43,763 nucleotides of DNA from Leptolyngbya sp. FACHB-60 (GTDB taxonomy: Bacteria; Cyanobacteriota; Cyanobacteriia; Phormidesmidales; Phormidesmidaceae), in the NCBI RefSeq assembly GCF_014695775.1, contig NZ_JACJOX010000024.1, positions 1-43,763 on the forward strand, in the 5' to 3' direction. This document shows positions 32,993 to 41,420 of this stretch, in pieces; within the stretch, counting starts at the first letter, position 1, and each line of letters begins with the position of its first letter. The notes under the pieces are model-generated. The model was given only the letters and a program-made list of their open reading frames with translations, was not told the DNA's origin and did not search any database. The position numbers and the translations under genes were made by a program.

Positions 32993-34522
32993 CTATGCCG
33001 TTGCACCATTTAAGGCGATCGAGCGATTATCCGTCCGCCAGATGCAGTAAGTAATGCCAGATCCTTGGGCATTAACGTACATATACTTGCCATTCTGAGA
33101 GAAACAGGCACCGGCAAACTCGCTAGTGCTGCCGGGAATGATGTTGCGACAGAACTCAAACAGACCACCGCTAGCATCTACTCCAACCACCCGCTGGCTG
33201 AAGTTAGGAGCGCCCGGTTGACCACCGCTGCCATCTTCACAGAGATAAAGGGTGCCATCGCGAGCAACAGTGATGTTGTCGGGGCCATCCAGGAGGTTTT
33301 CACTCGTCGACTCAACCACCAAGGTAACCGTTTCAGTGCCGGGGTCATAGGCCCATACCTGCCCTTCGCCCTTATCCCCGGCATTACTGCAAACCCAGTA
33401 ATGCTTGCCCTGGTGATACCAGGCACCTTCGCCCCGATACCACGCGGCAGCCCCTTTAGCCAGTGCTTCATAGCGCAGGGTATCTCCCTGGGGGTCAACA
33501 TCATCTAGCTTGACCCACTCTACGCGGAGAGGTTGCCCCAAGAAAGGTAGCAAGCTACCGGAACCATTCGCGCCCAAACCACGGGTATCAACCCCGCTAA
33601 AGCTTCCGCCTCGGTCATTCGTCCCGCCGGAGGGAATTAAGTCTCCAGTACAGTCAGAACGCTGCCCTGGCTTAATTACCATGGCATACAGGTCGCCCCC
33701 TTGCTGCAGATCACCAAAGCCATTGGGTTTCCGCACCTTAGGAACGAACTTGTAGTAGGCGCTATCGCCTCGGTCTTCGGTTTCAAAGATATATCCACTC
33801 TGAGGATCAACCGAAACCGCTTCATGGTTCATGCGGCCCATAGCCACCAGGGGAATAGCGTCAACCGCTTCACCCAACTGGGAAGGAACCTCAAAGTTGT
33901 AGCCATGCTTTTTGGTCACCCGAGGGTCGGTAGCCGGAGTGGCTACGTTTTCCTCAGAAGAAATCCAGGACCCCCAGGGGGTAGGGCCACCGGCACAGTT
34001 GCGGATGGTACCACTCAGGGAAACATAGTGCCGGACTACTTGACCATCGCGATCAACTTCGACCGTGGTGGTACCGCCGCCGCCGCTGTTGAAAGCGCTA
34101 CCCGTGTAAGGGTCATATTGCTTACCATTAGGCGCAACGGTGCCACCGCCCCCAGGATTTCGCTCATGGTTGCGCACCAGGATATAGTTGCCATTGCGCC
34201 CCTGAAAAGCGGCCATTCCATCGTGGTTGCCAGGAACAATCGCACCATCGGACATGGTCTGCCCTTGAATAGAGATAGCGGTGTACTGAAACTTGTCAGG
34301 CAGGGTCAGCAAGGGAGTGTTAGCAAGGCTTCCCAAACTTTTGGTGTTGATGGGCAACTTAGGCGTGGGGGTGCCAAATCCCGGCACTGTAAAGCTAGCG
34401 GTATTACAGGTTCCCTGGGCCATAGCCCGACGAGTATTCAGCAAGCCCATAGGGGCCACTGCTGTACCCGCAGCCGCTGCAGACATCAGCATGACAAACT
34501 GACGCCGTGAGAAATTAGACAT
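32993..34522 (-). CDS. phoX: PhoX-family Tat-exported alkaline phosphatase
   Basis: A 509-residue phosphatase of the PhoX/DUF839 type, which uses Ca and Fe to strip phosphate from organic esters outside the cell. The start at 34522 is supported by AGGAGCAGGAG just upstream and by a twin-arginine signal, SNFSRRQFVMLMSAAAAGT, cut near AMAQ. Seen: LVRNHERNPGGGG, WGSWISSEEN, MGRMNHEAVSVDP, IFETEDRGDSAYYKFVP, WVCSNAGDKGEGQVWAYDP, GPDNITVARDGTLYLCEDG, the metal-site blocks of the family. Its place inside a phosphonate locus and a PHO-box-like pair ~240 bp upstream (34760-34789) suggest phosphate-starvation control. Confidence 0.93.
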   Translation of the reverse strand: MSNFSRRQFVMLMSAAAAGTAVAPMGLLNTRRAMAQGTCNTASFTVPGFGTPTPKLPINTKSLGSLANTPLLTLPDKFQYTAISIQGQTMSDGAIVPGNHDGMAAFQGRNGNYILVRNHERNPGGGGTVAPNGKQYDPYTGSAFNSGGGGTTTVEVDRDGQVVRHYVSLSGTIRNCAGGPTPWGSWISSEENVATPATDPRVTKKHGYNFEVPSQLGEAVDAIPLVAMGRMNHEAVSVDPQSGYIFETEDRGDSAYYKFVPKVRKPNGFGDLQQGGDLYAMVIKPGQRSDCTGDLIPSGGTNDRGGSFSGVDTRGLGANGSGSLLPFLGQPLRVEWVKLDDVDPQGDTLRYEALAKGAAAWYRGEGAWYHQGKHYWVCSNAGDKGEGQVWAYDPGTETVTLVVESTSENLLDGPDNITVARDGTLYLCEDGSGGQPGAPNFSQRVVGVDASGGLFEFCRNIIPGSTSEFAGACFSQNGKYMYVNAQGSGITYCIWRTDNRSIALNGATA

Positions 34523-34759
34523 CGTACTCCTGCTCCTCTCTAAAGCATTAAATCTTACAGACCGTCGCCGAGCCAAAGGCATCCAAAGCCGTTATAGGGT
34601 TGCCCCTAAAGCTGCCTAAAAAGCTCATTTGAGCAAAGGTTATTCCATCTCTTTTTGTGGATGAAAGAATCTAAATACAACAAGAAAACCATTTCAAATT
34701 AATGGGTATCTTGAGCGAGTCTTTCCATCAGTAATTCTGACCCAGCAATGTATTAATTG

Positions 34760-34789
34760 CAACCAAATTAAAGTTAAACTTCGGTTAAT
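34760..34789 (-). promoter_or_regulatory. Candidate PHO box upstream of phoX
   Basis: On the minus strand ATTAACCG, TTTAACTT and the weaker TTTGGTTG are spaced by 11 bp. It lies in the 526-bp AT-rich stretch 34523-35048, which holds no gene I can support. ACAGGCTTGCCTGT (35005-35018 region) is a small hairpin near the other end of this stretch. Confidence 0.45.
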
Positions 34790-35048
34790 TAAAAATTTCC
34801 TTTGAATCAAGCAATCGAATTTTTTACTAACCATTCTCGTTCCTTTAAAAGCCTGAACAAAGATCGATGGCTTATAAAGCTAATGTAAATTGGGATTGCA
34901 AGAATTGCGAAACCTGTCACTCTCTGAGTTGGCCAAGAGTAATGTCTAGGGGCGACCGATTAGACCTAAAGCCGTTATAAGCTGAAACGCTATTTAATGA
35001 GGCACAGGCTTGCCTGTAGCGTATCTTAGGCCAGTGAAATATAGCGAG

Positions 35049-35561
35049 CTAGTCGAGAGCATTTACTAATTGATCGTATTCCTCGGGGCTTAAACGACCT
35101 TGACGAAACGCCTCGCCTACTTGGACAGACGGGTCCCGACTCACCACCGGCGACGATGAGGCCTGGGCTAGAGTTGTTGAGGTTCGACCTTCATCGTCTG
35201 AGTCTAACCCTAGTAAACCGTAGGAAGAGTAATAATATTGAGCAGTTTGAAGGGCAGTCTGGCGACTCCTCAACCACTGTTCTCGAGAAACACTAAGACT
35301 AAAAATTGGAGCTACCCGTCCGTTGAGCTGCCCTAAAACGTTGATTTGAACTGAACTTAACTGCGAATTTTGGGTAAAGGCTCTCGTAATCTCATCGACT
35401 GCTGCAGATTCAGCTTGTCTGTCCAACGCACCCCGCGTAGGTGTGCCGTAAACTTCTACAACTACCGTCAGAGGATCCGGATTTGCACGAACAGGTTGGC
35501 CAATCGAAAATGCTTCAAGAACAGCGGCAAGCATTGCGGCAGCTAGTAGTTTCACTGCCAT
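35049..35561 (-). CDS. Exported protein of unknown function
   Basis: A protein of ~170 residues (start uncertain: the frame is open to 35768, and ATGs at 35582, 35594 and 35597 are alternatives). From the chosen start it has a signal peptide (KLLAAAMLAAVLEAFSIG, cut near PVRA) followed by a ~115-residue periplasmic domain with TVVVEVYGTPTRGALDRQAE and SVQINVLGQLNGRVAPIFSL, then a tail with SSYGLLGLD and a final helical segment (EAFRQGRLSPEEYDQLVNAL). I do not recognise the family. It is adjacent to phoX on the same strand, with a large gap, so any link to phosphorus use is positional only. Confidence 0.6.
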   Translation of the reverse strand: MAVKLLAAAMLAAVLEAFSIGQPVRANPDPLTVVVEVYGTPTRGALDRQAESAAVDEITRAFTQNSQLSSVQINVLGQLNGRVAPIFSLSVSREQWLRSRQTALQTAQYYYSSYGLLGLDSDDEGRTSTTLAQASSSPVVSRDPSVQVGEAFRQGRLSPEEYDQLVNALD

Positions 35562-35787
35562 TTTTTTAAGATCTGACAACATTAAAAAAGTCATCATAAA
35601 ATGCTTGTCCCAACCAACAAGAACTAAATTCCTCAACGAAGGTATTTTTCCACTAAACGGGAACACTTCAGGTAAAAAAGCAGTTAAATGAACCCTATAT
35701 TTTGTTAACCTACAAGAATTTATTTTGAATAAATTACGTGTAATTACTGATTCACTACTGAGTAGCATCTGAAACAGTCATTTTTTA

Positions 35788-36153
35788 TTGGTTTCGGATC
35801 CTGAATGCAGAGTATGGCTGCGCGGCAACCTAGTTCTAGCCAATGTCAAAGGCGTTAAGGAACCCTGGGCTATCATCACCGATGAACTGCCCACCCTCAA
35901 TACCCTATGGCAATCTGCTCTTCAGTTTCGGATTGAGGAACTCTTCCTCACTTTTAAATCCGGGGTCTTTGAGTTGCAAGTCTTCGGCATCGGTTTTGCT
36001 CAAGCTCTAAAACGCCTTTATCCCATTGCTGCGATCGCTTTCCTTGATGGCTCAACTCAGGGTATAGCCGTGCACCTCGACAGCCTGCGATCGCCCGCCG
36101 TGGGAGACGACTATACTTATTTACGGCTTCTGTCTGAGCCCCACCTAATCAAC
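35788..36153 (+). pseudogene. Transposase C-terminal relic (IS4-like), in frame with phnF
   Basis: About 105 residues match the C-terminal part of an IS4-type cyanobacterial transposase: NLVLANVKGVKEPWAIITDE, PTLNTLWQSALQFRIEELFL (the conserved Glu-rich YREK-like region), KSGVFELQ, and RLYPIAAIAFLDGSTQGIAV. The N-terminal and catalytic parts are missing. The frame runs with no stop into the phnF gene, making one 361-codon open frame from a TTG. Probably an insertion remnant that brought the region together rather than a working enzyme. No terminal inverted repeats were found. Confidence 0.8.
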
Positions 36154-36873
36154 ATGCATCAAGAAGCTCTGCCACTGTATTTGCAAATTGCCAGTCAGTT
36201 GCGTCGCAACATTCAAGAAGCTGTGTTTAAAGTCGGCGATCGCTTACCGACGGAAACCGAGCTCAGCGAGCGATTTGGGGTAAACCGTCACACCCTGCGA
36301 CGGGCGATAGAGGTTTTGCGACAAGAAGGAATTGTTGGCGTGGAGCGAGGCCGGGGCACTTTTGTGATGGCTGATCCGATCGCCGTGCCGATCGGCAAGC
36401 GGGTGAGATTCAATGAATCCCTCAAGGCCCAGGCTCTGCAACCCGTGTGGCAGGTGCTGCGCATTGTCGAGATCAATGCCGATGCCAGGCTGTCAAAACG
36501 GTTGGAGATTGGCGTCGGAGCGTCAGTCATATTATTTGAGCGCCTGAGTTCCATTGAGGATATACCCATCAGTATTTCCAGCAGCTACTTTCCAGGCCAG
36601 CATTTTCCAGGATTGATTGACCACTGCGAAACCTATCGCTCCATTTCGAAGATGTTGCAGACAGAATATGGCCGTGACCATATTCGTCGCAGCACGCGCC
36701 TCTCGGCCCGTCTAGCTCAGGCTAACGATGCACGACTGCTAAAAATGCCCGCCAATGGACCAATTTTGCTATCTGAGTCGATTAATGTCGATCAGAGTGG
36801 TGTGGTGATTGAGTACGGTGTCACCCGATTTCGAGGAGAACGGATGGAACTGGTGCTGGAAAATGAGTCTTGA
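36154..36873 (+). CDS. phnF: GntR/HutC-family phosphonate regulator PhnF
   Basis: A 239-residue repressor-type regulator. Seen: an N-terminal winged helix (LPLYLQIASQLRRNIQEA, GDRLPTETELSERFGVNRHT, LRRAIEVLRQEGIVGVERGRG), typical for GntR, and a C-terminal UTRA ligand domain (ILFERLSSIEDIPISISSSY; GVVIEYGVTRFRGERMELVL). The start is set at the ATG at 36154, which gives the normal PhnF length, but no clear ribosome binding site precedes it and the frame is open upstream through a transposase relic. Likely operators: TCTAGACATCTA upstream of phnC, phnG and phnM. Probable ligand: a phosphonate or pathway intermediate. Confidence 0.9.
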   Translation: MHQEALPLYLQIASQLRRNIQEAVFKVGDRLPTETELSERFGVNRHTLRRAIEVLRQEGIVGVERGRGTFVMADPIAVPIGKRVRFNESLKAQALQPVWQVLRIVEINADARLSKRLEIGVGASVILFERLSSIEDIPISISSSYFPGQHFPGLIDHCETYRSISKMLQTEYGRDHIRRSTRLSARLAQANDARLLKMPANGPILLSESINVDQSGVVIEYGVTRFRGERMELVLENES

Positions 36874-36963
36874 TGGCTACCCGCCTCCCCTTGAATCCTC
36901 CTAACCTAAGGACTTCAAGCTTCTGACTGCCCCCACGATTGGGGCTAAGGGGGAAATATCGGC

Positions 36964-37037
36964 GTTAAACAATGCCGCCAAAAACCTTAAACGGTTTTCT
37001 ACGCAAACTTAATCAACCCTGGGGAGGATCTTAAACT
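36964..37037 (+). promoter_or_regulatory. Four TTAA-type boxes at exact 22-bp steps before phnC
   Basis: GTTAAACA (36964), CTTAAACG (36986), CTTAATCA (37008) and CTTAAACT (37030) repeat at 22-bp intervals, two helical turns, on the strand of phnC. They resemble half of a PHO-box array whose canonical step is 11 bp. They fill most of the 286-bp gap between phnF and phnC. Confidence 0.5.
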
Positions 37038-37078
37038 GCCTGCCGGATTATGTTTATGGCTCGCTATGGATCATTTTG

Positions 37079-37090
37079 TCTAGACATCTA
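37079..37090 (+). promoter_or_regulatory. PhnF-type operator C, upstream of phnC
   Basis: TCTAGACATCTA, the 12-bp core shared with operators A and B, preceded by G to give GTCTAGAC. It lies ~70 bp before the chosen phnC start. B and C also share TTTG before the core. Confidence 0.7.
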
Positions 37091-37159
37091 CATAAATTGT
37101 TTGGCCATCAACATCCATCTATTCCGGGTCATGATGTTCAACTGGGCCAATATATAGCC

Positions 37160-37996
37160 ATGCGATCAGCTACGGAGAGTGCGTTGGAGGCTTCCTTTGC
37201 CGCCCCCGCTGTCAAGGTTCAGCAATTGACTAAGTCTTTTAGGGGCCAACCTGCGCTCCAGGCAGTGAATTTGCAGGTTGATATGGGGGAAATGGTGGCG
37301 CTGGTGGGAGCTTCTGGTTCCGGGAAGTCTACCCTGTTGCGTAACCTGAATGCCCTGCAGCTAGCTGAACAGGGCACCATAGAAATCTTCGGTAGTCCGC
37401 TGCAAGTCAACGGTAAGCTGCATTCTAAAGCGCGTCAGCTGCGGAGCCAGATTGGGTTTATTTTCCAGCAGTTTAATTTAGTCAATCGTCTAACGGTTCT
37501 GGAAAACGTTCTGGTTGGCAACTTGTCGCAGGTTTCAATGATGCGATCGCTCGTTCGGGGCTTTAGCAAGCAGGAAAAACTGCGCGCGCTCAGTGCTCTA
37601 GAACGAGTCGGCATCTTAAATCAGGCCTATAAGCGGGCTTCATCCCTCTCGGGCGGTCAACAGCAGCGAGTGGCGATCGCCCGTTGTCTGATGCAGGGAG
37701 CCAAAATCATTTTGGCCGATGAACCCATCGCTTCCCTTGACCCAGAGTCGGCCCGCAAGGTGATGGAGCTATTGACCCATCTGAACCAGGAGCAGGGCAT
37801 TACCATCATCACCTCATTGCACCAAGTGCAGGTGGTGCGCTGCTATTACAAACGTGCGATCGCACTACGGGATGGCACCGTTCGATTTGACGGTCATATC
37901 CATAACTTAGATGACCAACAGCTCAACACTATTTACGGTGCCGCCGCCGAGGAGCTGGTTTTGAGCGGTCATGCCGAAGTCTTTTCAGCTTTTTAG
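37160..37996 (+). CDS. phnC: Phosphonate ABC importer ATP-binding protein PhnC
   Basis: A 278-residue ATPase of the phosphonate importer. Seen: Walker A GASGSGKST, Q-loop IGFIFQQFNLVNRLTV (typical of PhnC), ALERVGILNQAYKRASSLSGGQQQR signature, Walker B IILADEPIASLD, and the His switch SLHQVQVV. The frame opens at a TTG at 37076 inside the operator; the ATG at 37160 is preferred. It is first in phnC-phnD-phnE, and the C-terminal ~20 residues beyond the family core are unusual. Confidence 0.95.
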   Translation: MRSATESALEASFAAPAVKVQQLTKSFRGQPALQAVNLQVDMGEMVALVGASGSGKSTLLRNLNALQLAEQGTIEIFGSPLQVNGKLHSKARQLRSQIGFIFQQFNLVNRLTVLENVLVGNLSQVSMMRSLVRGFSKQEKLRALSALERVGILNQAYKRASSLSGGQQQRVAIARCLMQGAKIILADEPIASLDPESARKVMELLTHLNQEQGITIITSLHQVQVVRCYYKRAIALRDGTVRFDGHIHNLDDQQLNTIYGAAAEELVLSGHAEVFSAF

Positions 37997-38110
37997 CAGG
38001 AGCCAATCAAGGGTTCCGCCTGGGTAACCCCTACGCACGCGCTGAATTTCTCAAGCCTGTAGCTAACTCATTCCCACAGTTCTAATTTGTAGCCTTAAGG
38101 ATTTGCCACC

Positions 38111-39157
38111 ATGACATCTGCTTTAACCCAGTGGTCTGCCCGATTTTTTATGGTTCTAGCCGGTACTGCTCTGATTGCAGGTTGCAGCACAGGTGGGCAG
38201 GGCAATACCGATGCCACCGGTGAGGCTGCCGATGCCGCTGGCGCACCCTGTGCGCCAGAATTAGCCGAAATCGATTTCGGCATCATCTCCACTGAATCCC
38301 AAGCCAACCTTAAAACTCAGTGGGAACCTTTCTTGGCCGCTATGGAAGCAGAGATTGGTCGCCCCATCAACGGTTTATACGCCACTGACTACGCTGGCGT
38401 CATTGAGGCTATGGGCGCGGGTAAGGTTCAGCTGGCCTGGTATGGCGGTAAGTCTTACATTGAAGCGGCTGCTCGTTCTGATGCTGAAGCGTTTGCCCAA
38501 ACCGTTAACTCAGACGGCACTAAAGGCTACTACTCCCACTTAATCACCAACAAGCAAAACCCCATCCTTGAAAACATTGATACTGAATCCGGCGATGGAG
38601 ATCAGTACGTCATCGACAACACATCTGATCTAACCTTTGCCTTTAACGACCCCAACTCTACCTCGGGCTTCGTGGTTCCTAGCTTTTATGTGTTTGCCAA
38701 GAATGGTATCAACCCAAACCAAGCCTTTGAAGAACTGGTGTTTGCGGGTAGCCATGAAGCAACAGCCCAGGCCGTTGCAAATAATCAGGTTGATGTAGCT
38801 ACTAACAACAGCGAAAACTTGCTGAAACTCAAGCAAGGTGATCCAGAGGCCTTTGAGAATATCCAAATCATTTGGACATCTCCCGTTATCCCTAGTGATC
38901 CGGTGGCCTATCGGAATGACTTACCCGACTGTCTGAAAGAGCGGTTTAAAGACTTCTTCTACAACTACAAAGATGCTGCTGTTCTAGAGCCCCTGGGCTG
39001 GCAAGGCTTTGACCAAGCCGCCGATGCCGATTGGGATACCATCCGTGAGCTGGACCTCGGACAAAAAATGATGGAAGTGCAGAACGACGCAAACCTGAGC
39101 CCTGAAGCGAAGCAGTCTCAGCTCGATGAGCTGAACAAGCAGCTCGAAGCCTTGTAA
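38111..39157 (+). CDS. phnD: Phosphonate-binding lipoprotein PhnD
   Basis: A 348-residue periplasmic receptor of the phosphonate importer. Seen: a lipoprotein signal (FMVLAGTALIAGC, lipid Cys25), an acidic-polar linker, then the PhnD fold: IDFGIISTESQANLKTQWEP, LYATDYAGVIEAMGAGKVQLAWYGGKSYIEA, FAFNDPNSTSGFVVPSFYVF, AVANNQVDVATNNSENLLKL and IWTSPVIPSDPVAYR. These are the phosphonate-pocket blocks. AAGGATTT precedes the ATG. A 242-bp gap without supported genes follows before phnE. Confidence 0.95.
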   Translation: MTSALTQWSARFFMVLAGTALIAGCSTGGQGNTDATGEAADAAGAPCAPELAEIDFGIISTESQANLKTQWEPFLAAMEAEIGRPINGLYATDYAGVIEAMGAGKVQLAWYGGKSYIEAAARSDAEAFAQTVNSDGTKGYYSHLITNKQNPILENIDTESGDGDQYVIDNTSDLTFAFNDPNSTSGFVVPSFYVFAKNGINPNQAFEELVFAGSHEATAQAVANNQVDVATNNSENLLKLKQGDPEAFENIQIIWTSPVIPSDPVAYRNDLPDCLKERFKDFFYNYKDAAVLEPLGWQGFDQAADADWDTIRELDLGQKMMEVQNDANLSPEAKQSQLDELNKQLEAL

Positions 39158-39399
39158 GAGTCATGGGTAGGGTGGGTACGCCCAACTCTATCAAGGTGGA
39201 CTGTGGATTCGCTCTCCTCCAGATGTAGGTGCATTATGTGCGTCTCGGTTGACTGCGAGGACATCTGGGGTGAGCGCGATGACACGTCCAACGACTAATA
39301 GAGTTATCAGAGGGTTCGATACTGCTCTACCCGATCTACGAAAGCGCCTGAAGATTTGCCTGAATGTAAGCTGCGATCGCACCTTGACCTATTTACCCT

Positions 39400-40236
39400 A
39401 TGACTGAATCTCCGGCTTCTATTCATCCCGAGCAACTCGTCGCTTCTCCTGCGGCTCGCGATCTTTTGGCTAAAGAGCGCCCCCGAATTACTCCAGTCCG
39501 CATTGGTTATTTAGCCGTAGCGATCGCTGTATTGATTTACGCGGGCCAACTGAGTGACCTGAGCTTTGTTGAACTATTCCAGGGCAGCGGCACGATGGCG
39601 GAATACATTACCCGATATTTTCCGCCTGACTTTTCCAACTGGCGGTCTTACCTGCAAGATACCCTCGAAACTGTAGCGATGGGCATTTGGGGCACGCTGC
39701 TATCTGCCATCCTGGCGGTTCCCCTGTCAATTCTGGCCTCAAGCAACATTTGTCCAGCCTGGATTGTCTTTCCTGTGCGACGGGTTCTAGATACGATGCG
39801 AGCGATTAATGAGGTTGTTTTTGCGCTCATCTTCGTTGTTGCAGTCGGATTGGGCCCCTTTGCTGGGGTATTAGCGCTGTTTATTCATACCGCCGGTATT
39901 TTGGCAAAGCTCTTTTCAGAGGCGATCGAATCCATCGAGGTTGGCCCCGTAGAAGGCATCCGCGCCACCGGGGCAAGCAAGGTGCAAGAAATTGTCTTTG
40001 GCGTGATTCCTCAAGTTGTGCCGCTGTGGACTTCGTTCACGCTTTATCGCTTTGAATCGAATGTGCGTTCAGCAGCAGTATTGGGAATTGTTGGCGCTGG
40101 CGGAATTGGTGTTTCCCTTTACCAAAGCTTTCGCGCCTTTGCATATCAAGACGTTTGCGCCATTATGATCATTCTGATCATAACCGTTTCCTTGATCGAC
40201 ACGATTTCAGCCAAGTTAAGACAGCATTTAGTTTAA
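39400..40236 (+). CDS. phnE: Phosphonate ABC importer permease PhnE
   Basis: A 278-residue inner-membrane permease. Seen: membrane segment near residue 30 (IGYLAVAIAVLIYAGQL), then about five more, TLETVAMGIWGTLLSAILAVPLSILAS, RRVLDTMRAINEVVFALIFVVAVGLGPFAGVLALFIHT, and the EAA coupling loop SIEVGPVEGIRATGASKVQEIVFGVIPQ that docks the ATPase, ending with SAAVLGIVGAGGIGVSLYQS. The 242 bp between phnD and this gene contain no supported gene; the start is the first ATG with the family opening. A hairpin follows immediately after the stop. Confidence 0.95.
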   Translation: MTESPASIHPEQLVASPAARDLLAKERPRITPVRIGYLAVAIAVLIYAGQLSDLSFVELFQGSGTMAEYITRYFPPDFSNWRSYLQDTLETVAMGIWGTLLSAILAVPLSILASSNICPAWIVFPVRRVLDTMRAINEVVFALIFVVAVGLGPFAGVLALFIHTAGILAKLFSEAIESIEVGPVEGIRATGASKVQEIVFGVIPQVVPLWTSFTLYRFESNVRSAAVLGIVGAGGIGVSLYQSFRAFAYQDVCAIMIILIITVSLIDTISAKLRQHLV

Positions 40237-40246
40237 TTTATTTTAA

Positions 40247-40292
40247 GCCCATCCAAAAGATAGCCACATGCGTGACTATCTTTTGGATGGGC
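40247..40292. terminator. 17-bp-arm hairpin after phnE
   Basis: GCCCATCCAAAAGATAG (40247-40263) and its exact complement (40276-40292) flank a 12-base loop, about 10 bp after the phnE stop. No T-run follows on the plus strand, so it may be a weak terminator or transcript 3'-end protector. Confidence 0.55.
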
Positions 40293-40446
40293 ACCCCTGA
40301 TGTTAATGAAGTTTTTCTTTTCGGCAAATCATTGGTTCTCACAAGTTTAAGAATGTTATTTCGCCAATCTCTAAGGCCCCAGATAGATGGCAAACGACAG
40401 AGACAATTCTTCTTTTTTAGATGTTTGATCTGAGGAGGAAAATACA

Positions 40447-41115
40447 TTGAATCAAGAGCTTTGGACGGCGGTAGATGAGTATTTTACCAAGGCTTTTCTG
40501 CCGTCAGATGCCGCTTTAGACAATGTACTGCAAGCGAGCGAAGCCGCTGGGCTACCGCCCCACCATGTTGCCCCCAATCAAGGAAAGTTGTTGCAGCTTT
40601 TATCTCAGATCCAAGGTGCAAAAAGGATTTTAGAGATTGGAACGTTAGGTGGCTATAGCACCATTTGGTTTGCACGAGCGGTTCTACCAGATGGCTGCGT
40701 CATCACCTTGGAAGTCAATCCTCAGTACGCTGATATCGCCACTTACAACATTGCTAGAGCAGGCTTAGCAGAAATTGTTGACATCAAGGTTGGCACAGCC
40801 ATCGATTCAATAAGACAATTAGTGCAACTAGGTGTTGCACCCTTTGACGTTATCTTTACTGATGCAGATAAACCCAGCAATCCCGAGTATTTATGTGAGT
40901 CACTGAAGCTTTCTCATCCAGGGACAATAATTATTGGAGATAACGTTGTGCGTGAGGGTGAGGTGGCAAATGCCGCTTGCTCTGACCCTAAAGTGCAAGG
41001 TGTGCGGCAATTCTGTGATTTGATATCCTTAGAGCCTAGACTATCAGCGACGGCAATTCAAACGGTGGGCAGTAAAGGATACGATGGATTGGTGCTCGCC
41101 CGGGTAATGTATTAA
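40447..41115 (+). CDS. Class I SAM-dependent O-methyltransferase (caffeoyl-CoA type)
   Basis: A 222-residue methyltransferase. Seen: SAM-binding motif ILEIGTLGGYSTIWFARA near residue 60-77, VITLEVNPQYADIATYNIARAG, then FDVIFTDADKPSNPEYL (metal-chelating Asp), LSHPGTIIIGDNVVREGEV (Asp-Asn) characteristic of metal-dependent O-methyltransferases. Translation starts at a TTG directly after an excellent GAGGAGGA (40431-40438). It is separate from the phn and ars-like units and could methylate a phenolic or catechol substrate. The substrate is not predictable. Confidence 0.92.
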   Translation: MNQELWTAVDEYFTKAFLPSDAALDNVLQASEAAGLPPHHVAPNQGKLLQLLSQIQGAKRILEIGTLGGYSTIWFARAVLPDGCVITLEVNPQYADIATYNIARAGLAEIVDIKVGTAIDSIRQLVQLGVAPFDVIFTDADKPSNPEYLCESLKLSHPGTIIIGDNVVREGEVANAACSDPKVQGVRQFCDLISLEPRLSATAIQTVGSKGYDGLVLARVMY

Positions 41116-41229
41116 GAAGTTTTTGATAGGTCAGATTTGAGCCGTCGCTGAAGTCGTTCAAAGCGAAAGCAGCGGCGATAGGTAAACCTAAATTTTTGGG
41201 TGTTGCTGAGTTGAAGCATGAATTTGGGT

Positions 41230-41251
41230 GGGGCAAACGGCCGTTTGCCCC
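41230..41251. repeat. Perfect 22-bp palindrome GGGGCAAACGG...
   Basis: GGGGCAAACGG followed directly by its complement CCGTTTGCCCC. This palindrome type is common in cyanobacterial intergenic regions, often with GTAG/CTAC flanks; here the right flank is CTAC and the left is not. It lies in the 305-bp gap 41116-41420, which otherwise holds the ArsR promoter. Confidence 0.7.
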
Positions 41252-41420
41252 TACGAGAGACGTTGCAGTTTTGAGCCATACCTGTATCCAGCAACACCGA
41301 TTTTTGCTAGCCGCTTTTCGATTAGTCGTAGAGTTCTCCACGGCTTGGATGGAACGCTGCAAAAAGCTATATAGCGTGGTGATGCTTGACAAAGTTTGGC
41401 ATTTTGAATAGTGTCGAATT

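Noticed and set aside
34585..34981. Repeat of AAAGCCGTTATA at ~34585 and ~34970
   Set aside because: Only 12 bases, two copies ~385 bp apart, without further symmetry or adjacent element ends.
37076..37159. TTG-initiated extension of phnC
   Set aside because: It would start inside the shared operator core and adds 28 residues not found in the family.
39191..39382. Open frame of 63 codons on the minus strand between phnD and phnE
   Set aside because: It lies antisense to the phn transporter transcript, with no start signal and no family similarity; a short CCAGATGT/ACATCTGG inverted repeat accounts for some structure there.
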